Shown here piece after piece: positions 8,296-19,973 of a DNA stretch of 64,000 bases. Where the stretch lies: NCBI RefSeq assembly GCF_001545035.1, contig NZ_FCOJ02000006.1, positions 62,001 through 126,000 of the forward strand, written 5' to 3'. The notes under the pieces were generated by a model. It made no database searches and was not told the origin of the DNA. It saw only the letters and a list, made by a program, of their open reading frames with translations. Position 1 is the stretch's first letter, and each line of letters opens with the position of its first letter. This DNA is from Caballeronia glebae. GTDB lineage: Bacteria > Pseudomonadota > Gammaproteobacteria > Burkholderiales > Burkholderiaceae. A program made the translations under genes and the position numbers.

Positions 8296-9837
8296 ATGAG
8301 CAACTTCTCGCTGCGCAAGTTCATCGCGGCCGCGGCGCTCGCCGTGTGTCTGCCGTTCGTATCGCAATCTGCGTCAGCGGCGCCCACGGTGAACCTGCCG
8401 GATTTCACAACGCTTGTCGACAAGGTGGGGCCTTCGGTCGTGAACATTCGCACGACCTCGCGCGTCGGTTCGGGCAGCGATCTGCGCGGCCTGCCGCCGG
8501 GTCTCGATGAAGGCGACATGTCGGAGTTCTTCCGTCGCTTCTTCGGCATTCCGATGCCCGGTCAGCCTCCGCGCGGCGGTGGCGGTGGCGGTGGCGGCAA
8601 CAACGGCGGCGGCAGTGGCGGCGATCAGGGCAAGGGCGGCAGCCGCAACGCGCCCGACGACAATCAGGACAACTCCGAGCAGAGCAGCGGCGTCGGCTCG
8701 GGCTTCATTCTGTCGACCGACGGCTACGTGATGACCAACGCCCACGTCGTCGACGACGCGGACACGATCTACGTCACGCTCACCGACAAACGTGAATTCA
8801 AGGCGCGTCTCATCGGTGTAGACGAGCGCACGGATGTGGCCGTCGTGAAGATCAGCGCGTCGAATCTTCCGGCGATCACCATCGGCGATTCGAACAAGGT
8901 GCGCGTCGGCGAGTGGGTGCTCGCAATCGGTTCGCCGTTCGGCCTCGACAACACCGTGACCGCGGGCATCGTCAGCGCGAAGGGGCGCGATACCGGCGAT
9001 TACCTGCCGTTCATCCAGACCGACGTCGCCGTGAATCCGGGCAACTCGGGTGGTCCGCTCATCAACATGGCGGGCGAGGTGATCGGTATCAACTCGCAAA
9101 TTTATAGCCGCACGGGCGGCTTCATGGGCATTTCGTTCGCGATTCCGATCGACGAAGCCATGCGCGTGGCGGAGCAGTTGAAGACGTCGGGCAAGGTGGT
9201 GCGCGGCCGTATCGCGGTGGCGATCGGCGAAGTGACCAAGGATGTCGCGGATTCGCTCGGCTTGCCGAAGTCGCAGGGCGCGCTTGTGTCGAGCGTCGAA
9301 TCGGGCGGTCCGGCGGACAAGGCGGGCGTGCAGCCGGGCGACATCATCCTGAAGTTCAACGGCCAGAACGTCGAGACCGCGACCGATCTGCCGCGCATGG
9401 TCGGCGACACGAAGCCGGGTACGAAAACCACGCTCACGATCTGGCGCAAGGGCCAGACGCGCGATCTGTCGATCACCGTGGCCGAAATGCAGCCGGACAA
9501 GGTCGCGAAGACCGAGCAGAAGAAGACGCCGCAACCGAAGGAGCGCGCGAGCAACTCGCTCGGAATCGCGGTGAGCGACGTTCCCGCGGACCAGAAGAAG
9601 GCGCTCAAGCTGTCGAGCGGCGTTCAGGTCGATGCCGTCGAAGGGCCGGCCGCGCGCGCGGGTTTCCAGAAGGGCGACATCATCATGCGTATCGGCGATA
9701 CGGATATCACGAGCGCGAAGCAGTTCCAGGAAGTCGCTCAAGGTCTGGACGCGAGCAAGATGGTCGCGATTCTCGTGCGTCGCGGCGACAACACGCAGTT
9801 CGTGCCGCTGCGCCCGCGCGTGCCGGCGCAAAAGTAG
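8296..9837 (+). CDS. mucD: Periplasmic serine protease MucD (DegP/HtrA family)
   Basis: This protease-chaperone degrades misfolded periplasmic proteins. A signal peptide ends at SASAA (about 28). The trypsin-like domain shows the triad His in TNAHVVD, Asp in RTDVAVVK and Ser in NPGNSGGPL, followed by two PDZ domains with conserved GPADKAGVQPGDI and GPAARAGFQKGDI. At 513 residues it is slightly longer than usual because of a Gly/Asn-rich loop (about residues 93-115) before the His, where HtrA proteins have loop LA. Confidence 0.95.
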   Translation: MSNFSLRKFIAAAALAVCLPFVSQSASAAPTVNLPDFTTLVDKVGPSVVNIRTTSRVGSGSDLRGLPPGLDEGDMSEFFRRFFGIPMPGQPPRGGGGGGGGNNGGGSGGDQGKGGSRNAPDDNQDNSEQSSGVGSGFILSTDGYVMTNAHVVDDADTIYVTLTDKREFKARLIGVDERTDVAVVKISASNLPAITIGDSNKVRVGEWVLAIGSPFGLDNTVTAGIVSAKGRDTGDYLPFIQTDVAVNPGNSGGPLINMAGEVIGINSQIYSRTGGFMGISFAIPIDEAMRVAEQLKTSGKVVRGRIAVAIGEVTKDVADSLGLPKSQGALVSSVESGGPADKAGVQPGDIILKFNGQNVETATDLPRMVGDTKPGTKTTLTIWRKGQTRDLSITVAEMQPDKVAKTEQKKTPQPKERASNSLGIAVSDVPADQKKALKLSSGVQVDAVEGPAARAGFQKGDIIMRIGDTDITSAKQFQEVAQGLDASKMVAILVRRGDNTQFVPLRPRVPAQK

Positions 9838-9841
9838 GCGC

Positions 9842-10102
9842 ATGACTTCCGTTTCGGGCGCGCCATTCGTCCTGTACGGGCGCGCCTGGTGTCATCTTTG
9901 CGGGGACATGCGAGCCGAACTGGAGCCGATCGCCGCGCGACACGGCCTGGGCGTCGAATGGATCGACATCGACGAAGATCCTTTGCTGGAAGCGCGCTAC
10001 GACGAGCGCGTGCCCGTGCTCACGCTCGATGGCGTCGAGTTGTGCCAGTACCGGCTCGACGCCCGCGCCGTGCACGCGGCGCTCGGTGCGCGCCGGCCGT
10101 GA
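9842..10102 (+). CDS. Small glutaredoxin-like protein with CHLC motif
   Basis: The 86 residues form a thioredoxin-fold pattern: a beta strand FVLYGRAW, the redox motif CHLC, then VEWIDIDEDP, and cis-proline VPVLTLDGVELC. It fits the DUF836/glutaredoxin-like group (YbjN-type small redox proteins near lepA in beta-proteobacteria). The ATG is four bases after the mucD stop, so it is probably the last gene of the sigma-E operon. Substrate unknown; a role in periplasmic or envelope redox stress is only an inference from position. Confidence 0.75.
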   Translation: MTSVSGAPFVLYGRAWCHLCGDMRAELEPIAARHGLGVEWIDIDEDPLLEARYDERVPVLTLDGVELCQYRLDARAVHAALGARRP

Positions 10103-10174
10103 AGGCGGCGAAGGCGAAATCCGCCGGGGCACCCCCGATTTCGGCTAAAATGCTGAGGTTTTCCCCTAATTTTC

Positions 10175-10212
10175 AAGGCGTGCTCCGCGTTGGTGAGGGC
10201 GCGCCTTTTTCG
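10175..10212 (+). terminator. Possible terminator ahead of lepA
   Basis: AAGGCGTGC pairs imperfectly with GCGCGCCTT and is followed by a T-rich run reaching 10220. It lies in the 135-base gap after the glutaredoxin-like gene and could end the sigma-E operon. Confidence 0.45.
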
Positions 10213-10237
10213 CTTTTTTTGGCTCGATCGGCACTGA

Positions 10238-12028
<1,791 letters not shown>

Positions 12029-12073
12029 TGCGGGCGCCGCGAAGCAAACAACGATAACAACCGGAAGCGATTG

Positions 12074-12967
12074 ATGAATTTCGCATTGATTCTTTTGATT
12101 CTCGTCGTATTGACGGGTATTGCATGGGTGCTCGACAAACTGGTGTTCCTGCCGCAGCGGCGCCGCGCCGCCGAAGCCGCGGTGGCCGATTTCGACCGCC
12201 AGCAGGAGCGCGTCGGTGAGCGCTTCGCCGACGAGAACGCTGCGCAGACGCGCGCGCGCCTGCACGACGACAAGCTGCGTCAGCCGTGGTGGCTCGAATA
12301 CACGGCGAGCTTCTTCCCGGTGATCCTCGCGGTGTTCGTGGTGCGCTCGTTCATTATCGAGCCGTTCAAGATTCCGTCGGGGTCGATGGTTCCGACGCTG
12401 CTCGTCGGCGACTTCATCCTCGTGAACAAGTACGAGTACGGCCTGCGTCTGCCGATCACGAACACGAAGATGACCAACGGCAGCCCGCTCAAGCGCGGCG
12501 ATGTCGTCGTGTTCCGCTATCCGAAGGACGAATCGGTCGACTACATCAAGCGCGTGATCGGTCTGCCGGGCGACACCGTCGCGTACGAAGACAAAAAGCT
12601 CACGATCAACGGCAAGCCGGTGCCGGAGACGTCGTTGCCCGACTATTTCGACGACGAGCGCATCGGTTACGCGAAGCAGTTCGAGGAAGACCTCGACGGC
12701 CGCAAGAACGCGATCCTGAACAACCCGCAGGTGCCGCCGTTCGTGGTCGGCGCGGACGATTTCCCGTTCCGCGACAACTGCAACTACAACGCTCAAGGCG
12801 TCACGTGCAAGGTGCCGCCGGGCAACTACTTCATGATGGGCGACAACCGCGACAACAGCGCGGACAGCCGCTACTGGGGCTTCGTGCCTGACAAGAATAT
12901 CGTCGGGCGCGCGTTCTTCATCTGGATGAACTTCAGCAATCTGAAGCGCGTCGGTTCGTTCCATTGA
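12074..12967 (+). CDS. lepB: Signal peptidase I
   Basis: LepB cleaves signal peptides of secreted proteins at the periplasmic face of the inner membrane. The 297 residues have two N-terminal membrane segments (about 3-21 and 79-96). The catalytic Ser104 is in IPSGSMVPT and Lys159 in DYIKRVIGLPGD; the box MGDNRDNSADSR is near the C terminus. ATG 12074 is preferred over the adjacent TTG at 12071. Confidence 0.96.
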   Translation: MNFALILLILVVLTGIAWVLDKLVFLPQRRRAAEAAVADFDRQQERVGERFADENAAQTRARLHDDKLRQPWWLEYTASFFPVILAVFVVRSFIIEPFKIPSGSMVPTLLVGDFILVNKYEYGLRLPITNTKMTNGSPLKRGDVVVFRYPKDESVDYIKRVIGLPGDTVAYEDKKLTINGKPVPETSLPDYFDDERIGYAKQFEEDLDGRKNAILNNPQVPPFVVGADDFPFRDNCNYNAQGVTCKVPPGNYFMMGDNRDNSADSRYWGFVPDKNIVGRAFFIWMNFSNLKRVGSFH

Positions 12968-12976
12968 ACACACACG

Positions 12977-13008
12977 ACGCCGGCGCGTCCTGATAAGACC
13001 GCCGGCGT
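12977..13008 (+). terminator. Hairpin after lepB
   Basis: ACGCCGGCG (12977-12985) is the exact reverse complement of CGCCGGCGT (13000-13008). It has no T-run and lies nine bases after lepB, so it could be a weak or Rho-assisted terminator or an RNA-stabilising end. Confidence 0.5.
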
Positions 13009-13131
13009 GACGAACGATTAAAACAAGCTCCGAAACGGCGTGAAGAAGCGCGGCTAACACCGTCTCGCCACGCGTTTTCCGGCGTGGACCGGCGCAATCG
13101 TCCGCCCGCGCGCCCGCGTTATACTCTCTCC

Positions 13132-14271
13132 ATGCCATCTTCTCCGTTGGAAAGCCGGCTGCGGTACGAATTTCGCAATGCGGAATTACTGCGCCAGGCG
13201 ATGACCCACCGCAGTCACAGCGCCACGCACAATGAACGGCTCGAATTTCTCGGCGATTCCGTTCTAAATTGCGTGGTGGCGGCGCTTTTGTTCCAGCGAT
13301 TCAGCAAACTCGACGAAGGCGACTTGTCGCGCGTGCGCGCGAATCTGGTCAAACAGCAGTCGCTTTATGAAATCGCGCAGGCCTTGAATGTGTCCGAAGG
13401 CTTGCGGCTCGGCGAGGGCGAATTGCGCAGCGGCGGTTTCCGCCGTCCGTCGATTCTAGCCGACACGCTCGAAGCCATCTTCGGCGCCATCTTCCTCGAC
13501 GGCGGTTTCGACGCCGCGTACACGGTCATCAAGCAGCTCTACACGCCGGTGCTGGACCACATCGATCCGCGCACCATCGGCAAGGATGCGAAGACGCTCC
13601 TGCAGGAATATCTTCAGGGCCACAAGATCGCGCTGCCGAACTATACGGTCGTCGCGACGCACGGCGCTGCGCACAATCAGCAGTTCGAAGTCGAATGCGC
13701 GGTGCCCAAGCTCGATGTGAAGGTGTCGGGTTCCGGCGCGAGCCGTCGCGCGGCCGAGCAGGCCGCGGCAAAAAAGGCGCTCGACGAAGTGATTACCGCC
13801 GCGCCGACGCTCGGCATGAAACCGAAGCGCAAGGGCGCGCGCGCGGCGAAGCAGGTCGAGCTCGAAGTGGTGCCCGGCGTCACCGGCATTCAGGCGGCGC
13901 TCGATCTGCGTTCGCCCGACCGTCGCGAGCGTCATCCTGGACCGCACGGCACGCAACAGGCATCGCAGGAACGCCCGGCCACCGCACCGCTCGCGGTCAT
14001 TCGCGCGACGCACGTCGAGCCGTCGGCGGGTGCCTATGCAACCGCTGACAAGCCCGAACGCGCTGTCATCCACAAGCCGGAGAAATCGGCGAAGAGCGAC
14101 TCGGCGCAGTCGTCCGAACGAAGCGCGACTGCCGGCGAGCCCGCGCCGTCCGACGGACACGACGAACGCGACGAACGCGACGAGCGCGACGACGAAGCAA
14201 AGACACGCAACAGCGCCGCCCCGGATGCGCCGGCGGGCCGCGTCGCGCGCGCCGCCGACGCCGGACACTGA
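13132..14271 (+). CDS. rnc: Ribonuclease III with long C-terminal extension
   Basis: RNase III cuts double-stranded RNA and matures rRNA. The nuclease signature [12 protein letters not shown] is at residues 34-45, a second acidic cluster at [16 protein letters not shown], and a dsRNA-binding domain follows (about 155-225, ending [14 protein letters not shown]). The family is normally about 226 residues; this protein has 379. The extra 150 are rich in Ala, Arg, Glu and Asp, with [12 protein letters not shown], and look disordered. ATG 13132 is used because homology starts there. era follows after 58 bases. Confidence 0.95.
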   Translation: MPSSPLESRLRYEFRNAELLRQAMTHRSHSATHNERLEFLGDSVLNCVVAALLFQRFSKLDEGDLSRVRANLVKQQSLYEIAQALNVSEGLRLGEGELRSGGFRRPSILADTLEAIFGAIFLDGGFDAAYTVIKQLYTPVLDHIDPRTIGKDAKTLLQEYLQGHKIALPNYTVVATHGAAHNQQFEVECAVPKLDVKVSGSGASRRAAEQAAAKKALDEVITAAPTLGMKPKRKGARAAKQVELEVVPGVTGIQAALDLRSPDRRERHPGPHGTQQASQERPATAPLAVIRATHVEPSAGAYATADKPERAVIHKPEKSAKSDSAQSSERSATAGEPAPSDGHDERDERDERDDEAKTRNSAAPDAPAGRVARAADAGH

Positions 14272-14329
14272 CGCGCCAGCCACGCACATCGCGCCCACGC
14301 GCCCCAACGATTTCTTGCCGCACACATCT

Positions 14330-15229
14330 ATGAACGCTCCTACTTCTTCCGGTTTCCGCTGCGGCATGGTCGCGATCGTCGGCCGTCCCAATGTCGGCAA
14401 GTCGACGCTGATGAACGCACTCGTCGGCCAGAAGGTGAGCATCACCTCGCGCAAGGCGCAGACGACGCGCCACCGCATCACCGGCATCAACACCTTCGAC
14501 GACGCGCAGTACATCTTCGTCGACACGCCCGGTTTTCAGACGCGCCACAGCACCGCGCTCAATCGCTCGCTGAACCGCGCGGTGACGTCGACGCTGACCT
14601 CCGTCGACGCGATTCTTTTCGTGATCGAAGCGGGCCGCTTCGGTCCCGACGACCAGAAAGTGCTCAACCTGATCCCGGCCGGCACGCCCACCTTGTTGAT
14701 CGCCAACAAGCTCGATCGCGTCGGCGACAAGGCTTCGCTCTTTCCCTTCATGCAGCAGATGTCGGGCTTGCACAATTTCCGCGAGATCGTGCCGCTGTCC
14801 GCCAAGAATGTCGACGACATCAAGCGGCTTTTGTCTGTCGTGAAGCCGTATCTGCCGGAAGGCGAGCCGATCTACGGCGAGGACGATCTGACCGATCGCA
14901 GCGAGCGCTTTCTCGCCGCCGAAATCCTGCGTGAAAAAGTCTTCCGCTGGACCGGCGACGAGCTGCCGTACACGAGCACGGTGCTCATCGAAAAGTTCGA
15001 GACGGAAGGGCGTCTGCGCCGCGTGTTCGCGACGATTCTCGTCGATCGCGACGGCCACAAGGCGATGATCATCGGGCAGAAGGGCGCGAAGCTGAAGCAG
15101 ATCAGCACCGACGCGCGGCTCGACATGGAAAAGCTCTTCGACGGTCCCGTCTATCTGGAAACTTTCGTCAAGGTGAAGAGCGGCTGGGCCGACAACGAGG
15201 CCGGTCTGCGCGCATACGGCTACGAGTGA
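14330..15229 (+). CDS. era: GTPase Era, 30S ribosome assembly factor
   Basis: Era binds the 3' end of 16S rRNA and checks 30S maturation. The 299 residues include G1 [10 protein letters not shown]3 DTPGF, G4 NKLDRV, and a C-terminal KH domain with [10 protein letters not shown]. The rnc-era-recO-pdxJ-acpS order is the same as in E. coli, which supports both identity and start. The open frame upstream of 14330 overlaps the rnc tail and is not conserved in character. Confidence 0.96.
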   Translation: MNAPTSSGFRCGMVAIVGRPNVGKSTLMNALVGQKVSITSRKAQTTRHRITGINTFDDAQYIFVDTPGFQTRHSTALNRSLNRAVTSTLTSVDAILFVIEAGRFGPDDQKVLNLIPAGTPTLLIANKLDRVGDKASLFPFMQQMSGLHNFREIVPLSAKNVDDIKRLLSVVKPYLPEGEPIYGEDDLTDRSERFLAAEILREKVFRWTGDELPYTSTVLIEKFETEGRLRRVFATILVDRDGHKAMIIGQKGAKLKQISTDARLDMEKLFDGPVYLETFVKVKSGWADNEAGLRAYGYE

Positions 15230-15232
15230 TGC

Positions 15233-16117
15233 ATGGACGACGGTCCGAACGACGCCCGGATGATTCCGCCCGCCGATGATCGTCCCGACGACGACTTCGA
15301 CGCGGACGAGCGCCCGGCCGCGCGCGCCGCGCCGAAGCGGCGTCGTGCGGCGCCGACGTCCGAGGCACCCGTCGCACCCGCCGCGCCGAGAAAGCCGCGT
15401 TCCGACTTTCGCGTCGCCGAGCAGCCGGGATTCGTGCTGCATAGCTATCCGTATCGCGAGACGAGTCTGATCATCGACGTGTTTTCGCGCGAGCATGGGC
15501 GCGTCGCGCTCGTCGCGAAGGGCGCGAAGCGTCCGCATTCCGCGTTGCGCGGCGTCTTGCAGACATTTCAGCCGCTCGGTCTTTCGTGGACCGGAAAAGG
15601 CGAAGTCCGCACGCTGACGACCGCCGAATGGGTCGGCGGCATGTTGCCTCTGGCCGGCGACGCTTTGCTGTGCGGCTTCTACGTCAACGAACTGCTCGTG
15701 AAGTTCTGCGCTCGCGAGGACGCGCATCCGGCGCTCTTCAACCATTACGTGCTGACGCTCTCGCGCCTCGCGCACGACGAGCCCGCCGCGCAAGTTCTGC
15801 GTTCGTTCGAATGCGTGCTTCTGCGCGAAACCGGCTACGCGATGAACCTCATGCGCACCGTCACGCGCCAGCCGGTCGTGGCCGATAGCCGCTATGTCTT
15901 CGATCCCGATCGCGGCGTGCGCGAAGTGTCGGACGATCTTCCCCCGCAATGGCCGGTGATTTCGGGGCAGACGCTCATCGACATGGAGCGCGACGACTAC
16001 ACGAACCCGCAGACCGCCGCGCAGGGCAAGACGCTGATGCGCTTTCTGCTGAATCATTACCTGGGCGGCACGCCGCTCGCCACCCGTCAGATATTGATCG
16101 ACCTGCAAAAACTATGA
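15233..16117 (+). CDS. recO: DNA repair protein RecO
   Basis: RecO helps RecR load RecA at SSB-coated gaps. An OB-fold N-terminal domain is seen in [25 protein letters not shown], then a helical C-terminal part. At 294 residues it is about 50 longer than E. coli RecO because of a charged, Ala/Pro/Arg-rich N-terminal tail (residues 1-60). It starts three bases after era and its stop overlaps the pdxJ start. Confidence 0.93.
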   Translation: MDDGPNDARMIPPADDRPDDDFDADERPAARAAPKRRRAAPTSEAPVAPAAPRKPRSDFRVAEQPGFVLHSYPYRETSLIIDVFSREHGRVALVAKGAKRPHSALRGVLQTFQPLGLSWTGKGEVRTLTTAEWVGGMLPLAGDALLCGFYVNELLVKFCAREDAHPALFNHYVLTLSRLAHDEPAAQVLRSFECVLLRETGYAMNLMRTVTRQPVVADSRYVFDPDRGVREVSDDLPPQWPVISGQTLIDMERDDYTNPQTAAQGKTLMRFLLNHYLGGTPLATRQILIDLQKL

Positions 16118-16887
16118 GCTTCTTTCTCTCGTCGCCCGCGAATGTGATCGATCTGGGCGTGAATATCGATCACGTCGCCACGTTGCGCAACGCGCGCGGC
16201 ACGTCCTATCCCGATCCGATCCGCGCGGCGCTCGCCGCCGAGGAAGCGGGCGCCGACGCCATCACGCTGCATCTGCGCGAAGATCGCCGTCATATCGTCG
16301 ATGCCGATGTGCGCTCGCTGCGGCCGCTCCTCAAAACGCGCATGAATCTCGAATGCGCGGTGACGCGCGAGATGCTCGATATCGCGTGCGAAATCAGGCC
16401 GCACGATGTCTGCCTCGTGCCGGAGAAGCGTCAGGAAGTGACGACCGAAGGCGGCCTCGATGTCGCGGGCCAGTTCGAGGAAGTCAAGGCGGCCTGCAAG
16501 CAACTCGCCGATGCGGGCGCGCGCGTGTCGCTTTTCATCGATCCGGACGAGACGCAGATTCGCGCCGCGAAAGAAGCGGGCGCGCCCGTCATCGAACTGC
16601 ACACGGGCCGTTATGCCGAAGCGCACGAAGAAGCCGGGCAGCGGCGCGAATTCGAGCGCGTCGCGGCGAGCGTCGATTTCGGCAACGTGCTCGGGCTCAA
16701 GGTGAACGCGGGCCACGGTCTGCACTACACCAACGTGCAGGCGATCGCCGCGCTGCCGGGCATCGTCGAGCTGAACATCGGACACGCGATCGTCGCGCAT
16801 TCGATCTTCGCCGGCTGGGACAACGCCGTGCGCGAGATGAAGGCGATCATGGTCGCGTCGCGCCTCGCGTCGGCCAACGCGCGCTGA
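16114..16887 (+). CDS. pdxJ: Pyridoxine 5'-phosphate synthase
   Basis: PdxJ condenses 3-amino-1-hydroxyacetone phosphate with deoxyxylulose phosphate to make pyridoxine phosphate (vitamin B6). The 257-residue TIM barrel carries [30 protein letters not shown] and the phosphate-binding [12 protein letters not shown]. The ATGA overlap with recO indicates coupled translation. acpS begins 11 bases after the stop. Confidence 0.97.
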   Translation: MSFFLSSPANVIDLGVNIDHVATLRNARGTSYPDPIRAALAAEEAGADAITLHLREDRRHIVDADVRSLRPLLKTRMNLECAVTREMLDIACEIRPHDVCLVPEKRQEVTTEGGLDVAGQFEEVKAACKQLADAGARVSLFIDPDETQIRAAKEAGAPVIELHTGRYAEAHEEAGQRREFERVAASVDFGNVLGLKVNAGHGLHYTNVQAIAALPGIVELNIGHAIVAHSIFAGWDNAVREMKAIMVASRLASANAR

Positions 16888-16898
16888 GCGGGCACGTC

Positions 16899-17303
16899 AT
16901 GGCGATCTACGGAATCGGCACGGACGTCGTGCAAGTGAGCCGCGTCGCGGCGGTGATGACGCGCACCAAGGGCCGCTTCGCCGAAAAGGTGCTCGGGCCC
17001 GACGAACTGCGTATTTACCACGCGCGCAACGCGCGTTCCGAAGTGCGCGGTCTCGCGTTTCTCGCGACGCGCTTCTCGGCCAAGGAAGCGTTCTCGAAGG
17101 CGATCGGCCTCGGCATGCGCTGGCCGATGACCTGGCGCGCGCTGCAAACGCTCAACGAGCCGAGCGGCAAACCGATGGTCGCGGCATCCGGTGAGCTCGC
17201 GCAATGGCTCGAACAACGCGGCATTACCGCGAAGATCACGGTCAGCGACGAGCGCGATTACGCGGTGTCGTTCGTGATCGCGGAAGTGCCCGACCACGCC
17301 TGA
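16899..17303 (+). CDS. acpS: Holo-ACP synthase
   Basis: AcpS transfers 4'-phosphopantetheine from CoA to Ser37 of AcpP. The 134 residues show the two metal- and CoA-binding motifs: [11 protein letters not shown] at the N terminus and [15 protein letters not shown] in the middle. Length and position after pdxJ match other proteobacteria. Confidence 0.96.
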   Translation: MAIYGIGTDVVQVSRVAAVMTRTKGRFAEKVLGPDELRIYHARNARSEVRGLAFLATRFSAKEAFSKAIGLGMRWPMTWRALQTLNEPSGKPMVAASGELAQWLEQRGITAKITVSDERDYAVSFVIAEVPDHA

Positions 17304-17340
17304 ATTCAATCCAACCAAGACTAAAAGCCAATTGAATCCG

Positions 17341-18369
17341 ATGAAACGCACTCCCGGCCCCGTCATGCTCGACGTCGCCGGCACCACGCTGAACGACGCG
17401 GATATCGAGCGCCTCACGCATCCCATGACGGGCGGCATTATTCTTTTCGCGCGGCATTTCCAGGACCGAGCGCAACTCGTCGCGCTGACGGACGCGATCC
17501 GCGCGGTGCGCGATGACATCCTGATCGCCGTCGATCACGAAGGCGGCCGCGTGCAGCGCTTTCGCACCGACGGCTTCACCGTGCTGCCCGCGCCGGGCAA
17601 ACTGGGCGAATTGTGGGACAAGGACGTGCTCGCCGCGACGAAGGCGGCGACCGCGTTCGGCTACGTGCTCGCGTCGGAGTTGCGCGCGTGCGGCATCGAC
17701 ATGAGTTTCACGCCGGTGCTCGATCTGAACTACGGGCAGTCGAAGGTGATCGGCGACCGTGCGCTGCACGGCGATCCGCGCGTCGTGACGATGCTCGCGA
17801 AGAGCCTGAATCACGGCCTCGCGCTCGCGGGCATGGCGAATTGCGGCAAGCATTTTCCGGGTCACGGTTTCGCCGCAGCCGATTCGCACGTCGCGCTGCC
17901 GACCGACGATCGCACGCTCGACGAAATCCTCGCCGCCGACGTGCGTCCGTACGACTGGCTCGGCATGTCGCTGGCATCGGTGATTCCCGCGCACGTGATC
18001 TACACGCAAGTCGACGACAAACCCGCCGGCTTCTCGCGCATCTGGCTGCAGGACATCCTGCGCGGCAAGCTCGGCTTCAACGGTGCGATTTTCAGCGACG
18101 ATCTGTCGATGGAAGCCGCCCGCGCCGGCGGCACGCTTACCGAAGCCGCGACGGCCGCCTTGAGCGCGGGCTGCGACATGGTGCTGATCTGCAATCAGCC
18201 GCAAGAGGCGGGCAAGGTGCTGGAGCAACTGCGCTATACGCCGCCGAAGGCGTCGGAAGATCGGCTGAAGCGGATGCGTCCGCGCGGCAAGGCGTTGCGC
18301 TGGAGCAAGCTGCAGGCGCAGCCCGAATATCAGGCGGCGCGCGCGCTCGTCAAAGAGATGCTCGGCTAA
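17341..18369 (+). CDS. nagZ: Beta-N-acetylglucosaminidase NagZ
   Basis: NagZ is a cytoplasmic glycoside hydrolase of family 3 that removes GlcNAc from anhydro-muropeptides during cell-wall recycling; its product can induce AmpC-type beta-lactamase in organisms with AmpR. Motifs: GGIILFARHF, VDHEGGRVQRF, KHFPGHG (with the mobile catalytic His nearby) and FSDDLSMEAA. ATG 17341 gives 342 residues; the TTG nine bases upstream is also possible. A strong terminator follows. Confidence 0.95.
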   Translation: MKRTPGPVMLDVAGTTLNDADIERLTHPMTGGIILFARHFQDRAQLVALTDAIRAVRDDILIAVDHEGGRVQRFRTDGFTVLPAPGKLGELWDKDVLAATKAATAFGYVLASELRACGIDMSFTPVLDLNYGQSKVIGDRALHGDPRVVTMLAKSLNHGLALAGMANCGKHFPGHGFAAADSHVALPTDDRTLDEILAADVRPYDWLGMSLASVIPAHVIYTQVDDKPAGFSRIWLQDILRGKLGFNGAIFSDDLSMEAARAGGTLTEAATAALSAGCDMVLICNQPQEAGKVLEQLRYTPPKASEDRLKRMRPRGKALRWSKLQAQPEYQAARALVKEMLG

Positions 18370-18372
18370 ACG

Positions 18373-18401
18373 AAAAGCGCCACGGATTCCGTGGCGCTTT
18401 T
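18373..18401. terminator. Bidirectional terminator between nagZ and the response regulator
   Basis: AAAAGCGCCACGGA is mirrored by TCCGTGGCGCTTTT around a single T at 18387. A and T runs flank both arms, so it can stop transcription from both converging genes. Confidence 0.9.
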
Positions 18402-18418
18402 TCTTGAAACAGACGGAA

Positions 18419-19816
18419 TCACGACGATTCCAGCTTCATTCGCTGCAGCTTGTTGTAGAGCGTCTTCGGGCTGATGCCGAGCAGCGTCGCCGCACGGTGA
18501 CGCGTGCCGCCGACCGCTTCGAGCGTCGCGCGGATCAGCATGTCCTCGACGTCCGCGAGCGCGGTGCCGACCGTCACCTGCACGCTGCTGCCGTTGAGAC
18601 CGCGTCCGCCGAGGCCGCCCGGCTCATCGACGCGCAGGGTTTCGATGGTCTCGCCCGAAGCGTGATAGGCGCGCCGCACGCGCTCGCGCATCTCGCGCAC
18701 GTTGCCCGGCCATTCGTTCGCAATGCACTCGCGGATGAACGCGGGACTGATGCGCTTCGGCGATCCGCTCGTGATTCCGGCGATGTGATTCTCGCGGTTC
18801 AGTTCATCGACGAGCGTCTCCGCGATCAGCGCGATGTCGTCGTCTCGATCGCGCAGCGACGGCAGCATGATCGACGACGCCGACAGGCGCTGGAACAGGT
18901 CTTCGCGCATCGCGCCGCTCGCCACGGCTTCGCGCACCGGCGTGCGGGACGCGGCGATCAGGCGGAAGTCCGTCATGATGCGATTGCTGCCGCCCACGCG
19001 CATGAAGGTCTGCGAGTCGAGCGCGCGCAACAGCGCTTCCTGCTGCGCGGCGGGCAGCGAATCGATCTGGTCGAGGAACAGCGTGCCGCCGCCCGCCTGT
19101 TCGAGCAGACCCGGCTCGCGGTTCTCCGCGCCCGCGAACGCGTTACGTTCGTGGCCGAAGAGAATGCTTTCCATCGAGCGCGGCGTGCCGTCGGGGGCGT
19201 TGCGGCTCGCGGAGCAATCGAACGTGACGAACGGGCCTTTGCGACGGCGGCTCAATTGATGAATCGTGCGCGCCGCGATCTTCTTGCCCGTGCCGGGATC
19301 GCCGCAGATCAGCACGGCCGCTTCGGTCGGCGCGGTGTGTTCGATCAGATCGTAGACGTGCTGCATCGCTGCGCTGCGCCCGATCATGTCGCCGAAGTGG
19401 CCGAGGTCGCGCAGCGTCGAACGCAGCGACTGGACTTCTTCCGTCAGTTCGTACGGCCGCGGAATGCGCGCGAGGAGGCTGCGCAGCCGCGGAATGTTCA
19501 CCGGCTTCAGCAGATAGTCCCAGATGCCGTGCCGCAAGCCCTCGATGGCGCTCTCGACCGTCGCATTGCCGGTCATCACGATAACCGGCAGCGCGCCGTC
19601 GGGCGGTTGCGAAGGCAGGCTCGGCAGCAAGTCGAGACCGCTGCCGTCCGGCAGATTCAGGTCGATCAGCACGACGTCGGGAATGAAGCGGGTGAGGGCG
19701 GAGCGCGCCTCGGCGAGCGTCGTCGCGGTATCGACGGAAAAGCCGTCTGCCGTGAGAATCGCGGACAGACCGGAGAGGCTATTGGGATCGTCTTCGACAA
19801 TCAGTGCGTGTGGCAT
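18419..19816 (-). CDS. Orphan NtrC-family response regulator with degenerate GAFTGA loop
   Basis: The 465 residues are a receiver domain (acidic Glu8/Asp9/Asp10, phospho-acceptor Asp52, Thr82, Lys104), an AAA+ domain and a Fis-type helix-turn-helix (HRAATLLGISPKTLYNKL). The Walker A is GDPGTGKK (172-179). The sigma54-contact loop GAFTGA reads NAFAGA (225-230), and the Walker B glutamate is Gln250 (FLDQID). These changes make ordinary sigma54 activation doubtful. No histidine kinase lies nearby. The start is ATG 19816 (MPHALIVEDD); an in-frame start six codons upstream is less likely. Target genes cannot be read from the sequence. Confidence 0.88.
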   Translation of the reverse strand: MPHALIVEDDPNSLSGLSAILTADGFSVDTATTLAEARSALTRFIPDVVLIDLNLPDGSGLDLLPSLPSQPPDGALPVIVMTGNATVESAIEGLRHGIWDYLLKPVNIPRLRSLLARIPRPYELTEEVQSLRSTLRDLGHFGDMIGRSAAMQHVYDLIEHTAPTEAAVLICGDPGTGKKIAARTIHQLSRRRKGPFVTFDCSASRNAPDGTPRSMESILFGHERNAFAGAENREPGLLEQAGGGTLFLDQIDSLPAAQQEALLRALDSQTFMRVGGSNRIMTDFRLIAASRTPVREAVASGAMREDLFQRLSASSIMLPSLRDRDDDIALIAETLVDELNRENHIAGITSGSPKRISPAFIRECIANEWPGNVREMRERVRRAYHASGETIETLRVDEPGGLGGRGLNGSSVQVTVGTALADVEDMLIRATLEAVGGTRHRAATLLGISPKTLYNKLQRMKLESS

Positions 19817-19973
19817 GGCGGACCAACGTATCAAAGTGGACTGTAATGCGCCGTCTCCGCGTGGGACCGGCGTGTCGTGGGCGGGAAACGGCGCCTCGTT
19901 CCGGCGTCCGGCGCGTGACCCGCTGCGGTTTTTGTCCTGCGTTACTCGTTCGTCATCTTTAGCTGCAAGCGCG

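Noticed and set aside
14066-16108. A 680-residue minus-strand open frame across era and recO
   Set aside because: It is antisense to two certain genes, with no domain or start signal.
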